Assembly: GCA_940671915.1 (NCBI GenBank) | Contig: CALNVZ010003434.1 | Location: forward strand, 42,020,090 to 42,084,089 | Direction: 5' to 3' | Source: Paracentrotus lividus | Lineage: Eukaryota > Echinodermata > Echinoidea > Camarodonta > Echinidae | Length of the DNA stretch: 64,000 nt | Shown here: piece by piece, positions 44,901 through 55,169 of the stretch | How the letters are laid out: every line of letters begins with the position of its first letter | How positions within the stretch are numbered: the stretch's first letter is position 1 | Position numbers and translations under genes: made by a program | Notes under the pieces: generated by a model | Told to the model about the DNA's origin: nothing | Databases searched by the model: none | The model's input: the letters and a program-made list of their open reading frames with translations, nothing else

Positions 44901-47900
44901 ATCCCATTTATAATTAATCAATATTCCCTTTTCAAAAATGCAAATTATCTCTAATGGAAACTTTGTATCAGAACCTAAACATTTAAAAAGCTGTATATCG
45001 AGGCAAATTTAAGGACGACTGACATCTCAAGAAATATGAAATAAACAACATAGAAAAAAAAGCATTGATGTTCTGTTTAAAAGCTTTATTCAAAATGGCA
45101 TTCACATTGAACATTATTTATTCAATAAATGTAGATTTAGAGCAAGCAGCTACCAGTACACCTTGCCAATAGGTGGAGAGCCTATCAACTTGGTATTTAT
45201 AAGATGCATGATCCTCAACATGACCATGCAGCTGATGCTATCACCAAGAGATACAGGGCATTCTATGCCCTAGTAGGAACATGTCTGTTCTCTGTAAGGG
45301 TCATGCCACACATTGCTGCAAAGCTGTGGACAACTTTTTGGGTACCCAGGATGCTCTTTGGGTGCTCTATCATGTCACTGACGCGAGCAATGATTAACCA
45401 CCTTGATAAAGCCCTGATCCATCTCTTCAGACGGATGCTGGCGCTCCCAACACCTGCATCAGATGAGGCAGTCTACCTGCTCACACACCTTCTACCTATG
45501 AACCTTCTGATCCTGCAGGAGAAGGTCTTACTCTGTAAAAAGATCTTGAATATTGGCTCAGGAAGAATTGAGTATAGGCTGCTAATCCAAGGTATCTGTG
45601 CCAATACTACCTCCATCCATCAGGGGCAATCAGCTCTGAAGCAATTCATTCTTCTATCCTTAGACAATCTTCTGCCAGCTCCTTGAAGGAATTGAAACAA
45701 ATGGGTTAATCTGCTGTGGTAGAAGCCTCTGAGTTTAGGGAGGCAGGTGTGGGGACACTAGTGTGTTGTAAGAGAACGATACGCAATACTATAGAAATGA
45801 TCCCTAAAAGTATGAGCCGTTTCTGAACAAACGATTATCATATGCCCTGTCAATCAAAATCAAAGTGGAGCCCAAAAATTGTAATCAAAACAACAAGATA
45901 AACGATAGGTTGCCGTCTATTATGACTACTAAAAAATGACACACCAAATGAACTAAATCGAATAGGCCAATTCCCTAATTTTGATACAGAGCAAAAATAA
46001 GAATTTACCAAAGATGACAATTCTGAACTTGGCTATGGATGCAAGAGTACGCAAATGAGGACATTTATAAACACAACACAAAACGAAAGTTCCCCCTATT
46101 TCAGATATCAATAATTTTTGAACGAGGAGGTATTTAAAAAATCTAATTATATGTCCATGTAGGGAATTTAATTAACTACAATTGGAACGAATTTTAGGAA
46201 AAATCATCAAGTCATGCTTCAGTGAACAATGGTTGAATGCAAAAATGTCATTTTTTGAAGTTCGCAAGCCTGAAATTGCAACTTTGATTCAATGACAACG
46301 GACCATTTTCAGATTTTAAGCATTTTACACAACAGAATGTATGCAAAACGTGCTTCCCAATATACGGAAAAGAAATTTGCGTCAAATTTCACGGTTGAGT
46401 GAGCATGCCGCAAAAATTGCCCAAACTGCCATTTTTACTTCTTTGCCATGGTATTTATCGATCAAATATGATGGAATTCCTGTTGTGGAAGTGTATGAAA
46501 CCAATATCCATTCATTCACGGTTGAATGAGCCCATCAAGCAACCCTGTATTTATATTCTTTGGGCACATGTCAATGATCCTATGGCATTTATTTACAAAT
46601 TCATGTTTCAGTGGGCACGTGAGACTGGAAAAGCCCTTTTCTCACGTACGGACTAAAATTCAAATTCTTACTTTGATTGAATATAACAGTAGCGTGTTTT
46701 CGCTGGAAGACGGAGGACCTAATCTAGAACGTTAGCATTATGAAGGGCTTTATTTTCAAAATAGCTCAAACTCCAAACCCCTGCATACTGTTAGTACAGG
46801 GAAAAAGAGTGTGTAAAACTGTCATTTACTAGAAACGACTGGCAAGCGTTTAAATTTCGAGATCACGTGTGAAAAATCGAGGGGTTTCCCCCAGTTCCAA
46901 GAGCCTAGCTCCCCGTTCTCAAATCTACAACGCTATTTTGGGGGAAATGTACGTTTTCCTCAAATCTACAACTCGGGTTCTCAGCGGAGAATGTAGGGTC
47001 AGTTATCAGCCAACCAGCTAGCGCTTATGATAGGAATGTGTACAGGCGAGGTTTAGGGCCGACAGGCATTTCCCCTTTTGTTAAAAACATAAAGAAGCAT
47101 ATTTTGATTTGACTAATCATAAAGGCTGGGCGGTAGGTTATGTTATGTTCTTTTCATATCAGCAATGCTTAAGGTCAGCTGTAATGCACATTCACGCATT
47201 TGACACAATAAAACCTTGGTATGAAAAAAAAAAAAATGATGTATCCCCAGTATGACATCCTTTATACAAGATGACAAAAGAAGGGTTTGCGCATTTGATT
47301 GCATTTCGGCATACTCCATATTGTCTCTTATACAGTGCGTCCCAAGAAAGAGTAAACCCAACTTTGAAAGCCTCATATTAAGATTGCATGTCTTATGTGT
47401 TTAATTATTAGGAATATGTATTTATTTATTTTATTATCATGACGAAGAATAAGGGTGGTATCTCACTTCGCGGAAACTACTTTAAAACTTCTTTGAAACT
47501 ACTTTGAGACGGATTAGGGCCTACTTTGAGACGGTTTGAAACTACCTGGAGACGGTTAATTTTCTGAAAACTGTTGCTGAGACATCTCCTTAGTCCCTGC
47601 AACGTTTCATGAGTCGCGGAAAGTACTTTGAGACAGTTTATGAGAACTGTCGCGGAGACGTCTCCGAGACGTTTCCGCGACGGAATAAAGTATCAGAAAC
47701 ATCTCTAATACTTTTTGTCCGTCGCGGCGATGGAGTGAGATACCAAAGTAATAACAAACTTGTACCTGTTCAATCATCGATGACTGAGCACTTGAATTTT
47801 TAAAAACGTTGGTGAAACACACTTTCTCCCAAGTTTTGTCACAAGCAACCCTAGCTTCTGAGCATTCATTCATTGTTTTGGTCAGTCCTCCTGGATATAT

Positions 47901-50900
47901 TCATAAGGGACAAAATATTAAAAAAGACTAATTGATTTCAAGGGTTGCTTTTGCTCAAACTTGGTATATTTTTACGATTTTTATAAACCTTAGTGCTCAG
48001 TCATTCGTTGCAACACACTTACACGTTTGGGATAATTGAATATAGAGTGACTCGTTATTATGAAATAAACACCAAAGTAACAAAACTCTAACATTTCAAT
48101 AAGACAGATGCTTTCAAAATTAACTTTGTTTTTCTGTATTCTGTATTGCACAGTATATCAAAGCCCTGTGTACTGATTGAATCCATCTTGCAACAATAGA
48201 CGTTGCAATGTCTCACAAGCCAAAGAGTACATGTGCGGTTACCATTGGAAACTTTTATTCAAAGTTATTGAAGAAGATAGAAAACGATGGTTTGCAGGTA
48301 TTTAAAAAATAGTGCCCTTTTTATGCTTACGTTCTAGATAAGCTCCCCCGTAGTCCAGCGAAAACACCCTAATTCTTTTCGGGGACTGCCTTTGATTTTA
48401 TTTTCATACAAATTCCGATATTTCACACCTCAGTGGACACAAGATTCAAGAAAATCATGAAAATGAGAAGAAAGTTTGGGGCTTCGTCATGGTTCAGTGA
48501 CTTTTCGAATACGTAATTTGAATAAAGATCATGTTAGTTAGAGACCAGTTGAAGCTATGTGCAAAGTTTCAAAAAATAATGCACAGTCAAATGGACAAAA
48601 AACTGACAATTAAAATATGCCAAATTTCACTTTTGTTAAACTTTTGTTAAACCTCTGTACATAAAGTCAATTGAGGAGGATATCAATTCCTGACAAATGT
48701 GAAATTCGGCCAATTTTAATGATGATTATTGTTAATTCTACAGTGAGTTATGTTATGAAACTTGGCACACAGCTTCAACTGATCTCTAGCTAACATGATC
48801 TTGATTCAAATTACGTATTTGAAAAGTCACTGAACCATGACGAAGCCCCAAACTTTCTTCTCATTTTCATGGTTTTCTTGTATCTTGTGCCCACTGAGGC
48901 GTGAAACATCCAGACTTTTGTGAAAATAAAATTAAAAGTACTCCCCAAAAAGAATTTTTATATTGAATCAAAGTAAGAATTAGAATTTTTTAGTCTATAC
49001 GTAAGAAAAGGGCTTTTCCAGTCTCACGTGCTCACTGAAGCATGGATTTGTAAATAAATGCCATAGGATCATTGACATATGCCCAAAGAATATAAATACA
49101 ACCAAAAAAAATGTTATTGAGATGCTTTCTAGTGCATAAAATTACTGCAATGCATTTTCGTAATTCTAAAATGGCCTATTTTTTGGTTGTTTGATGGGTT
49201 CATTCAAACGTGAATGAATGGATATTGGTTGTATACACTTCCACAACAGGAAAATCCCTTATATTTGATCAATTATACAATGGCAAATAAGTAAAAATGG
49301 CAGTTTGGGCAATTTTTGCTGCATGCTTACTCAACCGTAAAATTTGACGCAAATTTTGTTTCCGTATATTGGGAAGCACGTTTTGCATACATTCTGACGT
49401 GTAAAATGTCTAAAATCTGAAAATGGGTCCGTTATCATTGAATCAAAGTTGCCATTTTAGGCTTGCGAACTTCAAAAAATGACATTTTTGCATTCAACCA
49501 TTACTCACTGAAGCATGACTTGATGATTTTCCCTAAAATTCACTCCCATTGTGGCTAATTAAATTCCCTACATGGACATATAATTAGATTTTTGAAATAC
49601 CTCCTTGTTCACAAATTATTGATAGGGTAAGACCTCTAGTATTCGGTGCCTTAAGGGGAAATTGGTGATAATACGAAAACTTACCTCCTTTATCTAACGA
49701 TCCACCCACCAGAAGAACAAAAAAATCATTTAAAATATATAATTCTTCTTCTTCAGTGTTCTGCCTAAGGGCAGGTCCACACACCAGAGCCTTTAGCCGT
49801 TCCTCCATTGTTCTCTGTCTAGGGACTTCTGCTTCATGACTTCATACGTTTCCGCCTCTTTCAGTTCCGACACCATCCCAATCCTTGGTCTACCTCTTCC
49901 CCTTTGCGCCTTCATTTTCCTTCCAGCACATCTCTGAGCATGTTGTTCCCCCTCAGGATGTGCACCCAACCAGTTTCTTCTTTTGTCTCCTGATTGTTTC
50001 TCTCAAATTCTTACTTCATTCACTCTGTTCAGTACTTCATCATTTGTGACACGATCTTTCCAGCTAATTCCTTCCATTCTCCTCCACAACCACATTTCTA
50101 GGCTATCAATCCTCCTTTCTTCTGCTTTCTTTATGCTCCACGTCTCTGATGCAATATAAAGCAACACTCAAGACCAGACACTTGACAAGCCTCTTTCTTA
50201 GGCTTTGTTTTAGACTTTTGGCTGTCAGTGTTCTGCTATGTTTTGAGAATGCATTCTTGGCTAGTGCAATTCAAGTTTTTATTTCTCTAGTGCTGTAATG
50301 CATCATTTGAGATGACACTACAAGATATGTGAACTCTTTACCTGTTTCAACTTTCCTTCCACTGATTGTGATGTTCATATTCAGATCTGTTTCCTCTGAT
50401 CGCGTTACTTTATCACCCATTAGTTTTTAGGTGATATTAATCCTCATTCCAAATTCTTCCTCTGCTGTCACTAATGAGTCCATGAGCCTCGGAGTCCTTC
50501 TTCATTGTCACTCACAATTGCCTTGCATCTGCAAAACGCGACCGATTTCACTATTCTACCTCCTACAGATATTCCATCTCCCATGACGTGAAGAGTGCTT
50601 CTTGAATGGCTTCTGCAAATAACATTGAACAGTATTGGTGAGAGTGGGCAGCCTTGACAACTCCTAGTCCAATGTGTCCAGACTCAGAATCTCCTTCTGG
50701 TGTTTATATACACACATGTCTGCTTCATGTACAGGTTTTTTATTAGGCGCCCTATCCTTCCAATCTATTCCAAGGGATTTCAGAACATGCAGGAGTTTAA
50801 TCCAGTTTACCCTGTCAAAAGCTTTCTCATAATCAACAAAGCATACTATATATATATGCTCACCTCTTTCTGAACTTCCAGGCTACGTTCGCACAAATTT

Positions 50901-53900
50901 TCTCATTATTGCGATAGCCTCACGAGTACCAAGTCCAGCTCTGAACCCAAACTGATCGTATCCCAGAAAAGTTTCTGCTTTCTTGACGATTCTCTTAATA
51001 GTAATGATCCAGAGAATAACCTTGATGCATGGCATTATTAGGCTTATTGTACGAAAGTCAGAACATTTCGTGGCATTGTTCTTCTTTGTATCGGAATCAT
51101 TACTGTCCTTAAGAAGTCTTAAAGGTGGTGTATAGTTTCGGGAGAAAGAAAAATTAATTTTGGTTCACATTAAGATAAATTATGAAAGATTGAATCCAAG
51201 AACCTATAATAAAGCAAAATTATAGTACTTGAAATCTTCGTTTTAGTGTCTTTATTTCATAATATAAGGATAAAAAAGATAAGTCGAGGACCCGTCACAG
51301 GTCAGCGCTCACGTGGAAAACCAATAGGGGATTCTCTTGTGTGGGTGTTACACACAGATCGTGTCGCACTAATTCACGCCGTCAACCTCCGGCGTGCGAA
51401 CTTGTCAGCAGAGGTATAAACGGCAGTTAAATTACGCTATATTCAAACAAATTCAATGGAAATTCATCGGAAATAATGAAAGGAATGTCACAATATCTCT
51501 CACACATATCTTTTACGCACTGGGACAATGTGTAACTACATTTGATCGGTTTTGTGCCAATTCCTTTTTTGCTACCAAAACTATACACCAGGTTTAAGGC
51601 CAAATTCCAGTTTCGTAGATGTCTAGACACAACTGTTCAAAGTCTTTCTGCGTCTCCTCACTCACATTTTTTAGGAGCTCAACTGGCAATTTATCTAGTC
51701 CAGGGGCTTTCTTGTCTTTTGTTTTTTGAAGAGTGAAGAAAAGACGGGTCCATATCGTCTTGGTTTACATGCTCTTCGTTTTCCATTTCAATATCATCTG
51801 GTTTTGAATCCTTGTCATATAGTTCTTCAATGTGCTCAATCCATCTATTTTGAATGTCCGAGACATTTGTCAGCCTTTCCCCTGACTTTGAGTCTATACC
51901 TATGCTTATAAATTGACTTTTTGTGATCCATTTCATTTAGCTCTCCGACTTTGGCGTACACCATGTCACTTCTTCCTCTCTGCTCTAATGCTTCAATCTC
52001 TTTGCAGTGCTCTTCAAGCCACTTTTCTCTGGCTTTATCTGTCTCTCTTCGAAGTTCATTGTTCAGTTGTCTGTACATCCATCTTCCATCTTCAGTATTC
52101 ACTCCTTTCCCTTGTCTCCTTTCTTCCATTTTAGTAAGCATATTAAATTATGGTTAAAAAAACATCGCAGATCGAAGAAGGAGATGTTTTCCGCCAGGTA
52201 AACGGGTTTTTGCGGCAAGTGTTCGGTCACGTGTTGTTTCCCTATGCGTTTTGATCACGCAGACTGAAAAACCTGCGATGCGAAGCGTCACAGCACAAAA
52301 ACCTGATAATGTGTACATGCGCTGCACTCAATGTCTCGCTATGACCGAAATGTGGCTAGCGCCCCCTCTAGACATGGGTGGTATGTTTTTTTACTATTGC
52401 AAAACATGTGGGGCGAGATGAAAAAATTCGCTGCGATCGATTAATAAGGGGAAGTTTCCCGCCATTCTCATACCAAATTCATGGTAGCAGTGCACAGCAT
52501 TACTTCACAACGCAACCCGGTAGAGCTGCCAACTCGTTAACGTTTTCTCTAAGAAACGCAAAAGTGGAAATATCTCCGCGATGACGTCCAATACAGAGTA
52601 AGTTTGCAATCTCTATTTTAAATGTCATATTTTGAATTTTAGTGGTGTGTTTGATGAATGTTTGATGATTGTTTTGTGAGTTTGGAGGCTGATGTGTTTG
52701 TGATCTTTTTGTGACAGTTGTTCAAGCAGCTGAAAACCAAATACTGGGAGGCATCCGAATTCACGGAGCGCTACCCTAGATCTAGAGAAAATCTAGTTCC
52801 AGACAGCCAGATGCAGTCACTATATGATCACCGAAAAACACACTTGGCTGTGTACACTGCAGTTTGAACAGCTCGCGCAATGGTAGCTCTCTGTCTTTAG
52901 AGGGATACAATGAATACAGAGCAGCCTCAGTCTCACATACAGCTGCAAACCAACATCAGTCAGTACTAAAAAATGGCTGTCTGTCGCCCTCTTCGTTGCT
53001 GAGGAAACTTCTCAATAATAATTAGCGAAACCTTGAAACCTACCTCAAAATAAATTAAGATAATCTATAGTCCCATTGCAATATAATTTTTCCATTAGTC
53101 CCCTAGATATTTTTTATTTTGTTTAGTAGAATTTTTAGACCCTTTTTTAGATAGGGGCCTAGGGTAGAGCGCCCAGTGCCCGGTTCCGTCCCGGTATTCG
53201 GTATTCAGCTACTTCAACAGCTTTCACAAAAAGATCACAAACACATCAGCCTTCAAACTCTCACAAAACAATCATCAAACATTCATCAAACACACCACCA
53301 AAAATCACACCATCAAAATATAAAACGAGATTGCAAACTTACTCTGAGTTGGACGTCATCACGGAGATATTTCCACTTTAGCATTTCTTAGCGAAAACGC
53401 TAACGAGTAACGGGTTGGCTGCTCTTCCGGGTTGCGTTGTGAAAAAATGTTGTGCGCTGCTACCATGAATTTGGTATGAGAATGACGGGAAACTTCCACT
53501 TATTCATCGTTCGCAGCAAATTTTTTCATCTCGCCCCACATGTTTTGCAATACTAAAAAACACACCACCCTTGTCTAACTTTAGAGGCGGCGCAAGCCCT
53601 CGCCTAGGCTAGGGCCCCTATCCAAAAAAGGGTCTAAAAATTCTACTAGAAAATAAAAACCGAATACCGGGACGTAACCGGGCACTGGGTGCGCTACCCT
53701 ATGTCTACTGACTCGTCAGTTCTTCGCGACAGGGGGTGGTCGGTTTAGTCCAGATCCAGAGACGAGAGAGGGATCAAAAACAAAAAAAAACTTCATACGG
53801 TACACCAATACGAATGCATGGGACCACACCAGAATATTCTAACTTGGCTGGAGTGGAGGCAGCGAGCGAATTTTATGGGGCTTAAACCGAGCCGAGTAAC

Positions 53901-54048
53901 CTAAATTGTTCAACTCAACCCCCGATTTAATCCGGTTTGCCGGCTTACCTTCAATGTTTTGATTTTGGTCCCATACAGCGTCCAATAAGCGTTGATTTTC
54001 AACTTCATCTTCCGACGAGGAATCCGTGTTTTCATTGAAGGATGACAT
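35345..54048 (-). CDS. CUSTOS: CUSTOS (C12orf43-like) gene span, seven exons, complete
   Basis: CUSTOS is a nuclear protein reported in vertebrates to bind beta-catenin and modulate Wnt signalling. Seven exons on the - strand join into 444 codons including stop (443 residues): 54048-53844, 47890-47766, 44851-44760, 43221-43108, 38541-38471, 37004-36866 and 35930-35345. Intron phases agree throughout. Family evidence: an N-terminal SSSEDEVENQRLLDAV, a central QEFKNFMAKKLSSLLDG matching the family's F-x-x-(F/H)-(M/V)-A-K-K-L box, SPEPAPSRKR, then a second SDSDVEDQRLAEAAISGHQI and a Lys-rich C-terminal tail (KKKKVKKEKK) suitable as a nuclear signal. It is longer than the vertebrate protein as I remember it (about 260 residues), mainly in the C-terminal exon. 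Introns total about 17 kb and are mostly transposons. Confidence 0.9.
36560..36850 (-). mobile_element. SINE-like fragment with ATT tail, reverse
   Basis: Read on the - strand it ends GGGTAAATAAAACC(ATATT)ATTATT. It contains a duplicated GGTCCCTCTTRGTAGAGACA segment (about 36619 and 36690) and lies within 20 bp of CUSTOS exon 6. Family uncertain. Confidence 0.5.
36866..37004 (-). CDS. CUSTOS: CUSTOS exon 6
   Basis: Acceptor TTGACATAG, donor CAG|GTAATA. Reads DTLRLFSSSRCALNLDSPEP then APSRKRMRPHIGRNTKKLFQ. The RLF...SPEP...RKR order matches the middle of vertebrate CUSTOS. Confidence 0.87.
37770..38455 (+). mobile_element. Tandem-core element with terminal hairpin (Helentron/pearl-like)
   Basis: About four ~145-bp units sharing AATTAGCAT, AATTCTGT and CCCCTACCTAGTGCTATC (near 38017 and 38308). 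A GTGGACGGACACCACGCCAC segment follows, then a short hairpin AGCTCAGCTGGCT...AGCCGGATGAGCT and AAAA. A tandem core followed by a 3' hairpin recalls bivalve pearl elements and Helentron-derived non-autonomous elements; that assignment is inference. Confidence 0.6.
38471..38541 (-). CDS. CUSTOS: CUSTOS exon 5
   Basis: Acceptor CTTTGCAG, donor AAG|GTAAAT. Reads NLKMILSKKQNTFGNENSEE then NEE. The phase fits exons 4 and 6. Confidence 0.82.
38714..38974. mobile_element. 261-bp MITE, TGTTA target duplication
   Basis: Inverted ends CAGGCGTGGATCCAG and CAGGCACGGATCCAG. TGTTA lies directly outside both ends (38709-38713 and 38975-38979). Contains C- and G-runs and repeated ACGGGGTGC words. Confidence 0.85.
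39110..39560 (-). pseudogene. LINE fragment, C-terminal reverse transcriptase region
   Basis: The - strand reads LKGCEYWTVRKVERKKLDSF then ELWCWCRLLRIPWTTRKKK. This is the YGCESWT...DAFELWCWRRLLRIPWT motif of RTE/jockey-like LINEs. Frame-broken and truncated at both sides. Confidence 0.82.
41326..41817. mobile_element. CTTCGCGG-type MITE nested in the palindrome
   Basis: Left end GGTGGTATTTCACTTCGC and right end GTTTCCGCGAATTGGGATAG are inverted, and rich in GTCTCCGCGACG. Removing it rejoins the palindrome arm (GAATATGTTTA next to GATGCCATCAA). It is itself split by the 253-bp MITE. Confidence 0.75.
41401..41653 (-). mobile_element. 253-bp MITE family A, copy 3
   Basis: Reverse orientation, same exact length, ATGCGGCGGTCACAACT ends, and 84-codon frame open on the - strand. 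TTA lies directly outside both ends (TTA|TGCGG and CGCA|TTA). Confidence 0.88.
42552..42815. mobile_element. 264-bp foldback MITE, ends GGGTGCTATCTCACTTCG
   Basis: The ends are inverted for about 40 bp almost perfectly (GGGTGCTATCTCACTTCGTG and complement), with TTA outside both (42549-42551 and 42816-42818). Same superfamily of ends as 41326 and 47453. Confidence 0.87.
43015..43058. repeat. Perfect 21-bp-arm palindrome
   Basis: TTGTTACATATAATAGGCAC plus A, then AG, then the exact complement. It lies 50 bp beyond the splice donor of CUSTOS exon 4. It could be the end of a small element or a cruciform-prone site. Confidence 0.9.
43108..43221 (-). CDS. CUSTOS: CUSTOS exon 4, conserved FMAKKL box
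   Basis: Acceptor TTCTACAG, donor GG|GTAAGT. Reads EMINQESHNQFSEDHKNVKA then SQEFKNFMAKKLSSLLDG. This short box is the best conserved family segment and, together with the two QRL motifs, identifies the gene. Confidence 0.9.
43430..44136. mobile_element. Foldback element with GTGCGTCCCAAAAGAA ends
   Basis: The ends are inverted (AGTGCATCCCAAAAAGAACT and AGTGCGTCCCAAAAGAACT), with TA outside. The arms share GGCATGCCAAGAAGGATTC and its complement. The right arm carries a ~80-bp tandem duplication (about 43782-43855 and 43862-43935). Related to 4452-5490. Confidence 0.82.
44760..44851 (-). CDS. CUSTOS: CUSTOS exon 3
   Basis: Acceptor CTTCCCTAG, phase 0, reads MKIQADEHCKKNQKKVAASG to STSQDQ. 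The donor that keeps the frame is CAAGT|GTTAGG at 44759. The stronger-looking TTAG|GTACAT, four bases further, would put exon 4 in a frame with a stop. Splitting at CAA|GTGTTA with exon 4 starting at its ATG is a second in-frame option. Confidence 0.65.
45105..45710 (+). pseudogene. LINE fragment, C-terminal part of reverse transcriptase ORF
   Basis: Reads PIGGEPINLV in one frame, then KRYRAFYALVGTCLFSVRVM, KLWTTFWVPRMLFGCSIMSL and LLTHLLPMNLLILQEKVLLC. This matches the thumb and post-RT region (LW...V.PRLLYG) of non-LTR elements. Truncated on both sides. Confidence 0.75.
47453..47745. mobile_element. CTTCGCGG-type MITE next to CUSTOS exon 2
   Basis: Left end GGTGGTATCTCACTTCGCGG and right end complement TTTGGTATCTCACTCCATCG. 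The interior repeats ACTTTGAGACGG and GTCTCCGAGACG. Its edge lies 20 bp from the splice donor of CUSTOS exon 2. Confidence 0.82.
47766..47890 (-). CDS. CUSTOS: CUSTOS exon 2
   Basis: Acceptor TATATCCAG, donor CAG|GTACAA. Supplies two bases to complete Arg, then reads GLTKTMNECSEARVACDKTW to SSAQSSMIEQ, ending in phase 0. Recognised by phase and splice sites on both sides. The residues themselves are not conserved enough to identify the family. Confidence 0.75.
49735..52145 (-). pseudogene. RTE/jockey-like LINE, 5' truncated, split by a MITE
   Basis: The - strand reads KWLEEHCKEIEALEQRGRSD, then HKKSIYKHRYRLKVR, a gap for the MITE at 51123-51593, then FRTISLIMPCIKVILWIIT, QFGFRAGLGTREAIAIMRKF, FVDYEKAFDRVNWIKLL and GREFTYL-type text in several frames. 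The reverse transcriptase is decayed. The 3' end carries GAAGAAGAAG, usual for the family. Confidence 0.88.
51123..51593 (-). mobile_element. TTAA-flanked MITE family B, copy 2, nested in LINE
   Basis: TTAA outside both ends (51119-51122 and 51594-51597). Opposite orientation to the copy at 4744. Removing it with one TTAA restores continuous LINE text across the junction (TGIWPLRLLKD), which fixes the target duplication. Confidence 0.9.
52375..53590. repeat. Inverted duplication with ~370-bp arms
   Basis: Arms 52375-52735 and 53200-53590 are inverted with moderate divergence. Both contain GGAAATATCTCCG, an ATGACGTCCAA word, a GAGTAAGTTTGCAATCTC splice-donor-like word and GATCTTTTTGTG. A second inverted pair (TAGACCCTTTTTTAGATAGG-type) lies at 53128-53213 and 53607-53697, bracketing the right arm. 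Confidence 0.8.
53844..54048 (-). CDS. CUSTOS: CUSTOS exon 1 with start codon
   Basis: ATG at 54048-54046, then MSSFNENTDSSSEDEVENQR and so on to SLPPLQP. Donor CCAA|GTTAGA leaves one base. The acidic-serine stretch followed by QRLLDAV is the first copy of a motif repeated in the last exon. An out-of-frame ATG lies 8 nt upstream (54056), so the true start needs leaky scanning or a later transcription start. Confidence 0.88.
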
Positions 54049-55165
54049 CTTGACATCTTTCTGAATTTGATGATGACTCGAATCCGGATGAATAACCCGA
54101 CCCCGAAGAATTCGACCACCTAGCTATCTTGGATTAATCGTGGATTAACGCGACCAAGTCGAGTTGTCCGAGTTCATCATACGAAAATGATAACTGAATT
54201 CTGAATGAATTCTTATGCAATAATTAAGTAGAATTACATAAATTCCTGGTCATGCCTAACATAGCATGAGATAATTTGGAGACCACATTATGACCATAGA
54301 AATACACAGTATGAGTGTGGCGTATACAGGTCCTCAAAATGTGGGGCCGGGGTATGATTCATGGTCCAAAGACTTATTGCCAATAATAAAAGATGTTCAA
54401 ATTACAGTAGGCCTATCGGGTAACTAAAATATTTTTAAAATACCCTTAACCAGTGTTAACATACACAAGTCAATCTAAGTGAGGAGGTGTTTTTTGTATT
54501 TCTATATACACAAAGAAAGGGACAAATTAGGATCCTATATAATTTTTTTTTTTTTGGGGGGGGTGCGCCGATTTTCCCAGCAAATATACACTCCAAGAGA
54601 GCGCGAAGCGCGTGAGCTTGAAAAACCTAAGTTTCCTATTTCCTAACTAAATCTCCTAACTAAGGCCTATGTCGAAGAAAACATTTCGGATACTGTGCTG
54701 GGCCAACAAAATGGCGTGTCACTATACAACAGAAACGTGCAAAATGATGAACAGGGTCCACGAGCCGGGGGAGGGGGGGGGGCTATGGGGACTTTCCCCT
54801 CATTTTTCAGCAAAACGTGTACAAAAAACACTAAAATGACCATAAGATTTGTGATTTTTAGCCTGAACCCCCCCCATTTTAAAAACCACTCGTGCGCTCC
54901 TAATGAACGTGGCAAGTTATTTTAGGAAATGTATCTAACAAGGGATGGAAGTCCTGACACGGAGCTGATGAACTGGGTTATTAAACTTCAAGAGATAAAT
55001 TATCTGAATTTATTTATTTATTTTTGTAATTTTTTTTTTGGAAAATAGAAATTTACTTATGTTTAATAGTAATTTCACAATTTGTCTAGTATGCTGTATC
55101 TGTATTACCCCAGAAACTAGTTGTTATCTGAATAAACAGCCATGTATATTTTTATGGAATTAAAA
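54049..55165. other. CUSTOS 5' flank, no promoter motif recognised
   Basis: No TATA-like element is seen in a sensible position upstream of 54048. 54680-54905 holds a G/C-run-bounded MITE-like remnant. A T-run and G-run lie at 54542-54561. Confidence 0.35.
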
Positions 55166-55169
55166 GAAA

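Larger units (their letters stand above)
46090..49625. mobile_element. 3.5-kb foldback with ~600-bp outer arms and an inner palindrome
   Basis: Left arm 46090-46690 and right arm 48958-49625 are inverted copies (for example CGTGCTTCCCAATATACGGA near 46350 and its complement near 49365). An inner inverted pair lies at about 48340-48590 and 48740-48960. Between them sit CUSTOS exon 2, the MITE at 47453 and a mariner-type end at 47333, so the arms flank an exon. Confidence 0.8.
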
